IMG/VR virus record: IMGVR_UViG_3300043466_002497
Span: 1 to 24,569 of that record
Source: a virus
Strand: one strand, 5' to 3'
Length of the DNA stretch: 24,569 nt
Shown: positions 17,684-23,494 of the stretch, piece by piece
Position numbering within the stretch: the stretch's first letter is position 1
How the letters are laid out: each line of letters begins with the position of its first letter
Notes under the pieces: model-generated
Seen by the model: the letters and a program-made list of their open reading frames with translations, nothing else
Database searches by the model: none
Told to the model about the DNA's origin: nothing
Translations under genes and position numbers: made by a program

Positions 17684-18348
17684 TACTTTTTACCTGCTTT
17701 GGTTGCTATATGGGAGTTTATCTGCGATACACTGTTTGATATTACTTCTTCCAGCGTGCGTTCACTCACGCCTTCTGCCTCTATCTGATCCAATCCCTCA
17801 TCCGAACACCACTGACAGCAAACAAAACCAAGTGGAGTAAGTCCATCAAAGCATTTCAAGGGACTCATGCTGAAATGCTGCACATTATTTATCTCAAGAC
17901 TTGAACGAAACGCGGACGGAGGTAGAGATGAAACCCGCAAAATCTTATTTGGTGTTTCGTCAAGTATACGCACCAAATCCATGTATCGCGTGAGCAGCAC
18001 ATCCTGTGACTCTAGCAATATGCTTGAAATGGTGGAATCGTTTGATTCGTGTGTCACCGAGAATCGCTTGATGGATGTGCCGTCTGCAAAAGAACCGCCG
18101 TTGTGAAACTGAAAAATAAGGCAGCGAGAAGCCCTGGCGACCAAGCGAAGTTCGGTTAGAAGTTCATGGATGCGGCTGTGCTGCTCTGCAAACATTTTGT
18201 TCTGTTTGGTGGTGATTCCTATGTGCCACTTGCGTTTGCGTATGGCTCCAATGACACCAATCACCACACCTATGATCAGAGTTCCAAGAAGTTCTCCGAA
18301 TGTGGTGGCGAATTCTTTGAAATTGGTTACAAAATCTGGTGTACTCAT
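17683..18348 (-). CDS. Membrane protein with possible GAF-like domain and FHNG motif (221 aa)
   Basis: I know no T4 baseplate counterpart. Residues 16-36 (F-G-E-L-L-G-T-L-I-I-G-V-V-I-G-V-I-G-A) form one hydrophobic membrane segment, followed by the basic stretch R-K-R-K at 37-40, which predicts the C-terminal part in the cytoplasm. Residues 50-72 look like a short helical stalk. From residue 73 there is a mixed alpha/beta domain: R-C-L-I-F-Q-F-H-N-G-G at 75-85, then F-S-V-T-H-E at 96-101, and at the end G-L-T-P-L-G-F-V-C-C-Q-W at 169-180. That last strand resembles the closing strand of GAF domains, and F-H-N-G motifs occur in uncharacterised bacterial proteins of that general type. The ATG overlaps the previous stop (ATGA) with only a weak upstream GGGA. 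A sensor, holin-linked or host-membrane role is speculation. Confidence 0.75.
   Translation of the reverse strand: MSTPDFVTNFKEFATTFGELLGTLIIGVVIGVIGAIRKRKWHIGITTKQNKMFAEQHSRIHELLTELRLVARASRCLIFQFHNGGSFADGTSIKRFSVTHESNDSTISSILLESQDVLLTRYMDLVRILDETPNKILRVSSLPPSAFRSSLEINNVQHFSMSPLKCFDGLTPLGFVCCQWCSDEGLDQIEAEGVSERTLEEVISNSVSQINSHIATKAGKK
17886..17893 (-). promoter_or_regulatory. Possible late-promoter-like box GATAAATA
   Basis: The minus strand carries GAGATAAATA, the same 10-mer as the box upstream of the fibre gene. It lies inside the membrane-protein gene about 200 bases before the gp25 start. The match to the T4 late box TATAAATA is 7 of 8. The long distance to the next start makes chance the likelier explanation. 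Confidence 0.12.
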
Positions 18349-19142
18349 CTTGCGCTTGTCCCGAAACCTGTGGGCGTACCTCCACGCACTGCATTAAGGA
18401 AGTCTGAACTCACTAAACTACCGTTCAGCGTGCTACCTAACTTGAAGCACGGATCGGTGTTTGCCTCGTTGATGAGGTTGGCGAGCGAGTTGATGCTTGT
18501 ATATTTTTGAATGAAGTTTGCGGCTTCGTTCTGTATGGATGTGGTCAGATCCACCACGCTCTGTATGGCAGCGTTTGCCGCGTCCAGAGACTGAAATGCT
18601 GAATCCAATCCCGATCTTAAACTCTCAACTGCTTCGGCAGTGGCTGTTCCAAGACCAGGATCAAACTGATTCAACACTCTCTCAATATCCACATTTGCGG
18701 CAACTGCAAACTGAATGCTCAACTGACCGTTTTCGTTCACCACTTGCAGCCCACCACCAATATCAAGTCCTTCAATTCCAAGCGCACACGCAAGTTCTCC
18801 ATACAGACTCAACGAACTAATGATGTTTACAAGTTGTCGCGGATCAGTAAGACGATTGCACTCTGCCTCAAAACCATTAACGATTCCTTGCAGTTGATTC
18901 AACTTGTTTTGCCCTTGCAGCAAGGACGGCAAGGCACCATTGAGCAATCCTGTTGTTCCACCCACTTGTGCTGCACTTATGAGTTGTTCTATCCTGAATG
19001 CGTTTGCGCCACCCAACTGCCGTGCTATACCGATAGCGGCAGCATTTGGATTCTTCAACATCTCACTAGACAGACCAAAGTTGAGAATACCCTTCTCGCC
19101 ATCCGTCAGTTTCTGCTTGCATGGACACTGTTGGTCTGCCAT
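18345..19142 (-). CDS. Unknown helical protein in the hub region (265 aa)
   Basis: I do not recognise this gene. The N-terminus carries C-P-C at residues 6-8, and further cysteines are at 95, 119 and 232. Residues 30-125 are mostly amphipathic helix with G-G breaks. Residues 126-150 are a short beta-like segment (L-Q-V-V-N-E-N-G-Q-L-S-I-Q-F). Residues 150-230 are a long alanine-rich helix region (A-T-A-E-A-V-E-S-L-R, then A-A-N-A-A-I-Q-S-V-V). There is no signal peptide or membrane span. The ATG lies 3 bases after the PAAR stop, with GGGG upstream, and the stop overlaps the membrane-protein start by 4 bases. Its position between spike tip and gp25 suggests a structural or assembly role in the hub. 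A chaperone or adaptor for the spike is possible but not shown. Confidence 0.75.
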   Translation of the reverse strand: MADQQCPCKQKLTDGEKGILNFGLSSEMLKNPNAAAIGIARQLGGANAFRIEQLISAAQVGGTTGLLNGALPSLLQGQNKLNQLQGIVNGFEAECNRLTDPRQLVNIISSLSLYGELACALGIEGLDIGGGLQVVNENGQLSIQFAVAANVDIERVLNQFDPGLGTATAEAVESLRSGLDSAFQSLDAANAAIQSVVDLTTSIQNEAANFIQKYTSINSLANLINEANTDPCFKLGSTLNGSLVSSDFLNAVRGGTPTGFGTSAR

Positions 19143-19145
19143 AGA

Positions 19146-19412
19146 TTACCCCACAAAGAAAGTGCTTGAACCTGTCGGCTGATGACCGCAACTAGCCTGA
19201 CTCGCAATGGTGCAGACAGGAATCCCCCCAAGCACAAAATTTGGGTTTCCCTGAACCATGACTGCGCTATCGTGTTCGTTGTTGCCGTGATCTTGTACAG
19301 GATTGCCTTCTACAGACACAGGAAATCCATCAACGAAAAAGAAGGGGTTTCCCACCAGTATGGTTCCCCCTGCGGTATCTGCGTTGGCTCTGCACACTCC
19401 AAATCCTGGCAT
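19146..19412 (-). CDS. PAAR-type spike tip protein (88 aa)
   Basis: PAAR proteins cap the end of the central spike with a small metal-stabilised cone that makes first contact with the cell envelope; T4 gp5.4 plays this role. The sequence has the short repeating turns of the fold: I-L-V-G-N-P-F-F-F-V-D-G-F-P-V at 18-32, V-Q-G-N-P-N-F-V-L-G-G-I-P-V at 53-66, and the C-G-H-x-x-T-G ending at 75-81. Candidate metal ligands are H42, C67, C75 and H77. Length fits the family. The strong ribosome-binding site GGGAGG lies 4 bases before ATG at 19412. It lies two genes downstream of the gp5-type spike, consistent with a matching tip. Confidence 0.9.
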   Translation of the reverse strand: MPGFGVCRANADTAGGTILVGNPFFFVDGFPVSVEGNPVQDHGNNEHDSAVMVQGNPNFVLGGIPVCTIASQASCGHQPTGSSTFFVG

Positions 19413-19424
19413 ACAACCTCCCGT

Positions 19425-19637
19425 TTAGGTATATGAGCCACCATCAACAGAATCGTCCCCCAACCCATCACCAAGCACAGCGAATCCCGAACCACTTTCT
19501 TCAGGCAAAAGACCTCTGGTGGTTTCCACTGTACAGACATAGGTGATGCCGTTTCGCTCTACAACATCACCATAGACATAAACCGTATATTCGGAAGTGC
19601 CTTCAATGTATTTTTTATGTCTACCTCGGTATTTCAC
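19425..19637 (-). CDS. Small protein with carbohydrate-binding-like segment (70 aa)
   Basis: The start is GTG at 19637, overlapping the spike stop as GTGA, so translation is probably coupled; the GGTGGTGGA end of the spike gene may serve as ribosome-binding site. Residues about 22-52 (Y-G-D-V-V-E-R-N-G-I-T-Y-V-C-T-V-E-T-T-R, then P) resemble the compact G-D-V-V-x-x-N-G-x-x-Y pattern of CBM5/12-like modules often attached to phage tail proteins. The C-terminus is acidic and glycine-rich (L-G-D-G-L-G-D-D-S). It lies between spike and tip. It may be a small hub accessory or a split-off C-terminal piece of the spike; the assignment is weak. Confidence 0.65.
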   Translation of the reverse strand: MKYRGRHKKYIEGTSEYTVYVYGDVVERNGITYVCTVETTRGLLPEESGSGFAVLGDGLGDDSVDGGSYT

Positions 19638-20743
19638 GATCCACCACCCTTTACATCCACCCGCTTGGGCTTCAGCACAGGCTCGCCAGAGTTCACCTCT
19701 ATGCGCTTGCCCTGCTGCATGACCATTACATTGCTGTCCGTGATGAATGTAATCGTTCTGCCAGAGAATCCGATATCGCCATCCGCATAGAACTCAATGG
19801 TCTTGCCTGAAGCCTTGAGCGAGCCTTCAATCTGCAAGTCCACATTGTTCTTTGCCAGTATTTTTGTGTCGCCATTGATCTGAATATTGCCGCCGCCATT
19901 GATCGTGAGATTGATTGCGCCGTCAATCACAAGATTCAGTCCCTGCTGTCCCTTGATGTACACTTTCTTGTCCCCGTGAACGATTTCGTAGTCATCGCCA
20001 ACGATTCGCTGCACACGGGTTCCGTCTGGATTGTTCTGCCAACCGCTGCCGATTTCAGTGAATGTTCCTGACTCGTGGAACTGATGAATTCGTTCTGCGC
20101 CAGGTGTATCATCCCACTCCTCAATGTGTCCGCTCTCGGTATACTTCACATGGTTCTTGGGATACTCTGCCGCATACGGTGTCTGTGGCTCGCTCCACTT
20201 GCCGCCGCCTGCAATGTCTGGTGTGCTTGGAATGTCCACCTGAACGGTGGAAGCCCTGTACGCAGCCACCGTACCCTTCATCTTTTCTTCGTCATCGTTT
20301 CGGGCAAGGCGATTGGTGTCCTGCTCTCCAATCACCGAAACGCCAATTGGAAACTTCTTTGCCTCTACATCAGAAGGCTTTGCAGGATACCGCCCGCTTG
20401 GATCAGCAAAGCCTTTGCTTGTGTCTGCTTGCTCAAGCGGAACACCACCAAACGATCCAATCATTACAGGATCTTGCGCTTCGTCCCCGTCCCTGAAGAA
20501 TCCAAACACATGAGAACCCACAAGCAGCCCCGTAGGAGACTGACCGATTCCCGAAACCGCAGCACTGGTGATGGGCTGCATGGGATACGCCCACGGTAGT
20601 GCTGCTGTGGGAAGTTCAACAAGATCAGCAGAATGAAAGCCAAATATTCTGACACGGCATCGCCCAAGATACATGGGATCCGCAGTGTCTTCAACAACAC
20701 CGTGCCACCAAAAAAATCCTTCTTTTCCTAAAGAACCTTTCAT
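19634..20743 (-). CDS. 5: Baseplate central spike, gp5 type without lysozyme domain (369 aa)
   Basis: I place the start at ATG 20743, which overlaps the hub stop as TAATG and has GGGGG 4 bases upstream. A longer reading from TTG at 20758 has no usable ribosome-binding site. Residues 10-100 form the gp5/VgrG OB-fold domain: G-R-C-R-V-R-I-F-G at 27-35, L-P-W-A-Y-P at 49-54, G-x-x-V-x-G-F-F-R-D-G-D at 76-87, and D-P-V-M-I-G-S-F-G-G. Residues 197-232 carry the usual joint (S-G-H-x-x-E-W-D-D-T-P-G-A-E-R-I, then H-E-S-G-T). Residues 250-350 are repeated short beta strands with G-D, N-G and G-S turns, the triple-stranded spike. T4 gp5 (575 residues) has a lysozyme domain between these parts. Here the linker at 105-195 is too short and shows no lysozyme motif, so host-wall digestion must come from elsewhere. 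Confidence 0.92.
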   Translation of the reverse strand: MKGSLGKEGFFWWHGVVEDTADPMYLGRCRVRIFGFHSADLVELPTAALPWAYPMQPITSAAVSGIGQSPTGLLVGSHVFGFFRDGDEAQDPVMIGSFGGVPLEQADTSKGFADPSGRYPAKPSDVEAKKFPIGVSVIGEQDTNRLARNDDEEKMKGTVAAYRASTVQVDIPSTPDIAGGGKWSEPQTPYAAEYPKNHVKYTESGHIEEWDDTPGAERIHQFHESGTFTEIGSGWQNNPDGTRVQRIVGDDYEIVHGDKKVYIKGQQGLNLVIDGAINLTINGGGNIQINGDTKILAKNNVDLQIEGSLKASGKTIEFYADGDIGFSGRTITFITDSNVMVMQQGKRIEVNSGEPVLKPKRVDVKGGGS

Positions 20744-22074
20744 TACACCCCCATACAATTCCTAGAAAGTTCATACTTGCAACTGTATGAGGTAGAAAGA
20801 GTGTGTTTGACCGTGGTGATCATGTACTCTCCGCTCATGTTCTTATCATCCTGATCATCAAGAGATGTAACATCAGACTGTGGTTTTGGCACTCGTATTT
20901 TAACAATGTCTCCAACTCTACGCCTGCTATCTCCAAAAACCTGTATTACAAGTTTTTGAGTAAGGAATGTATTGATGTGATAGTTCCGTTTTAAGTGTAG
21001 TGCCTCTGGCTTAAAATTGTCTTCTATAGGATTGCTCTTGCTGTGTACAGTATATCCAGTTGAAGGCAAATAGAAATACGATGTACCTTTAGATAGGAGT
21101 CTTCGCGCATCAGGATCTTGTGGCTTGAAGTGGTTGTTTGTTCCTAGTTTTTTCATGCTATCAAACACATCAGACTCAAAGAATTCTGATTCGCGCGCCT
21201 GCTTCCTAAGCAAGTCATGAACAATCAGACGAGAAGAAACTGTGCCAGACATGATATTCTCTGCTGCATCAAAACGATTCAACTCTTCCAATTTCTGTAT
21301 CTTGTGATATCGTGTTGGCAAGACACTATCAAAACCCAGATTTTGCTTTTCACCAGACACTATTCCTATGTTAGGCGCAGTGTACAAGTATGTGGTGATG
21401 TTAGATGAACCAGTCTCAATGATGTTGGATATACTTTGAAACCTATGTCCGTCTAGTGTTTCGTAAAACAAAAACGGACTATATTCTTTTCCCGTTGCAG
21501 CAAACGCTTTGGTTGCAAGCCAACTAACGGCTTTGAATGGAGTGTAAAATCCAGACAGAACAAACGAGTAGTTGTCTCTAGTAGTCTCTACAAACAAACG
21601 ATCAGTCCACAACGACTCGGGAAAATGTTTCTTGAATACAGTCCGAACCATATCTGCTACAGAACCACTGAGAGCGTATCCACAATACTCCGAAAAATTG
21701 AAGTATCCACCCTCACTCATCAGATGCAGAACATACCTCTGCGATTTTCCGTTTGGATCTATTTCTACGGTATCCAAACGATAAACTCGGAACACCAGTT
21801 CTACTGGCTGAAAAGAGTCTATGTCTGTCTTGAATGAAAGCGTAATCTTTTCTTGTCCAGTAATAGGGAATCGTTCTGGAAAGTTGTGTCCGTCTTCCAC
21901 GAATACCTTTGCGGTGACATACGGAGAAAATATGTCCTCGTATATCTCTATGTACCTAAACAATCCAGTGAGATTCAATTCTGAACCACTGACAAGGGAG
22001 TGCAACACAAACTTTTCTAGTTTGTAGTTTCCTGCTGCAAGTGCTTCTCCGCCATGTCCACTTATACTACTCAT
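20743..22074 (-). CDS. 27: Baseplate hub protein, gp27 type (443 aa)
   Basis: This looks like the hub protein that forms the ring between the tail tube and the spike. Residues 30-82 have the pattern L-T-G-L-F-R-Y-I-E-I-Y-E-D-I-F-S-P-Y-V-T-A-K-V-F-V-E-D, then F-P-I-T-G-Q-E-K-I-T-L-S-F-K-T, which I associate with gp27/VgrG-type tube-like domains. S-G-S-V-A-D-M-V-R-T-V-F at 136-147 is the usual spacer helix. The C-terminal region (F-G-D-S-R-R-R-V-G-D-I-V-K-I, then M-S-G-E-Y-M-I-T-T-V-K-H) is the closing domain of hub proteins of this class. T4 gp27 is 391 residues. Direct adjacency to the gp5-type gene supports the call, since the two proteins form one complex. Sequence identity to T4 is low, so the assignment rests on fold-like pattern and context. 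Confidence 0.8.
   Translation of the reverse strand: MSSISGHGGEALAAGNYKLEKFVLHSLVSGSELNLTGLFRYIEIYEDIFSPYVTAKVFVEDGHNFPERFPITGQEKITLSFKTDIDSFQPVELVFRVYRLDTVEIDPNGKSQRYVLHLMSEGGYFNFSEYCGYALSGSVADMVRTVFKKHFPESLWTDRLFVETTRDNYSFVLSGFYTPFKAVSWLATKAFAATGKEYSPFLFYETLDGHRFQSISNIIETGSSNITTYLYTAPNIGIVSGEKQNLGFDSVLPTRYHKIQKLEELNRFDAAENIMSGTVSSRLIVHDLLRKQARESEFFESDVFDSMKKLGTNNHFKPQDPDARRLLSKGTSYFYLPSTGYTVHSKSNPIEDNFKPEALHLKRNYHINTFLTQKLVIQVFGDSRRRVGDIVKIRVPKPQSDVTSLDDQDDKNMSGEYMITTVKHTLSTSYSCKYELSRNCMGV
20748..20752 (-). promoter_or_regulatory. Ribosome-binding site favouring the ATG start of the spike gene
   Basis: GGGGG on the minus strand, 4 bases before ATG at 20743. It selects that start over the TTG at 20758, whose only upstream AGGA is one base away and too close to work. 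Confidence 0.6.
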
Positions 22075-22075
22075 G

Positions 22076-23494
22076 TTAGACTCTCAAAAGTGATTCAAGT
22101 TGTTCAAGAGCATCACGCTTGTATCGCGGATGCAAAATCTTGATGGTTCTCTTTTCATCATTCAACCTGTATTCATTCAAGTAGTTGCTCACAGCATAAT
22201 TGTTGTTTGCCGATCCACACAAACCCATATATCGTCCAACAAATGTTTCTCCGAAAGCAACAACGCCAGAACCAACATAGGACACTCCTTGCGTGGAAGA
22301 AGGGTACTCATTTCCCGTGGAACCGACTACTCCACCCAAAAGAGAATACTCGGAAGACTCCTTTGTAAGAGGATCAACCGTCATTCTCTCGTTTGCCGAG
22401 CAAACGCCAGATGGTCTGGTGATCTCAAAATGGTGTACTGCATTAGTAGAAGGCTCAACACGCTTAATGTTGATGTCTACTGTATTGACCTTAGTCACTT
22501 CTACACCAGTGATGTAAAAAACTGTGTTCACGGGGTTACTGGTTCCGCTTCTGAGAACCATTATGTTACCGTTAGTACCACTGACCACCACCTGTGTGTA
22601 GAAATCTGTTTTGATTCTGGCTATTTTGCCGCGCATAGACGAATCATACTTTTCTACCGCAACTCTGTTATTCAGCGCAAGATTGTCTGATTGCCAATTC
22701 AACAAGGACAATCCAGAGTCGTTTGAATACACATAACTACTAACCCGATATAGATTTCCCTGCTCAAAGGTGTTTGGGCGAATGTCTAAAACTGTGACCC
22801 GTCCGTTGGCTGCACTAGTCTTTACGCACTTCAGCCAATAAGAAGAAACTGACTTCATCTCGTTCCGAGCGGATTGCGGTATAGAAGATTCCCCATCAAT
22901 TTCTACACGGGTGACAGTAAATTCATATCCACCCCATGTTCCAGGAAAACCACTGGTTGCATAGGAATCGTTCATGTAGTTGACAGAATCTACAGCAGGA
23001 AGTTCCACAAATGAAGTGCTGCCTGAACCAGTGGTATATCCATATCCAGCAACAGTAAGTTTGCACATGGGAGCAGAGTAGTCTAATACACGATAGCCCA
23101 AACCGTTCTGCCATAAAGTGCAGCCGCTATTGAAATTGGTGTTGAACAAAAAGCCGTCTTGTTGATTCGCAAAAAAGACAGAGGTTGATCCGTATTTCTT
23201 TTGGATGTAGTCCTCCATGACTTGTCCTGACTTGTACCATCCGTGATACGGATCTATAATGTCATTTGTCATCATGACCAACCAATGATACGAAGGATCT
23301 CCGTATACTCTTTCGGCTATGTGTTCTGGACGCTCGCCGTCTTTTATGCTGTACTCTATGAAAGCACCATCATTTGACTTCAAATCGTCATTCAAGGCTA
23401 CTCGTCTAAGCAAGTTTGTCACAAAAACAAACTTGAAAGCAGACCCATCCCTGACAGGGTACTGTAGTACAGGAAACTTTGAAAAGTACGGCAT
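22076..23494 (-). CDS. 53: Baseplate wedge subunit gp53, with large internal insertion (472 aa)
   Basis: gp53 joins adjacent wedges and carries a LysM-like fold. The N-terminal signature is clear: R-P-E-H-I-A-E-R-V-Y-G-D-P-S-Y-H-W-L-V-M at 55-74, then N-D-I-I-D-P-Y-H-G-W at 77-86, parallel to T4's P-E-E-L-A-N-A-I-Y-G-N-P and D-P-Y-Y-G-W. The C-terminus N-E-Y-R-L-N-D-E-K-R-T-I-K-I-L-H-P at about 440-456 is the end seen in marine gp53 proteins. T4 gp53 has 196 residues. Here about 235 residues (115-350) rich in S, T, G and Y are inserted between the two conserved parts, probably one or more beta-sandwich modules. The ATG overlaps the upstream stop by one base (TGATG), with GGGG 7 bases before it. 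Confidence 0.92.
   Translation of the reverse strand: MPYFSKFPVLQYPVRDGSAFKFVFVTNLLRRVALNDDLKSNDGAFIEYSIKDGERPEHIAERVYGDPSYHWLVMMTNDIIDPYHGWYKSGQVMEDYIQKKYGSTSVFFANQQDGFLFNTNFNSGCTLWQNGLGYRVLDYSAPMCKLTVAGYGYTTGSGSTSFVELPAVDSVNYMNDSYATSGFPGTWGGYEFTVTRVEIDGESSIPQSARNEMKSVSSYWLKCVKTSAANGRVTVLDIRPNTFEQGNLYRVSSYVYSNDSGLSLLNWQSDNLALNNRVAVEKYDSSMRGKIARIKTDFYTQVVVSGTNGNIMVLRSGTSNPVNTVFYITGVEVTKVNTVDINIKRVEPSTNAVHHFEITRPSGVCSANERMTVDPLTKESSEYSLLGGVVGSTGNEYPSSTQGVSYVGSGVVAFGETFVGRYMGLCGSANNNYAVSNYLNEYRLNDEKRTIKILHPRYKRDALEQLESLLRV

Noticed and set aside
17683-18348. Classical holin
   Set aside because: Only one membrane segment followed by about 180 soluble residues; the size and folded domain do not fit a simple holin, although a lysis-related role is not excluded.
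20743-20758. Five-codon longer spike gene from a TTG at 20758
   Set aside because: The TTG has no suitably spaced ribosome-binding site, while the ATG at 20743 has GGGGG upstream and the typical TAATG overlap.
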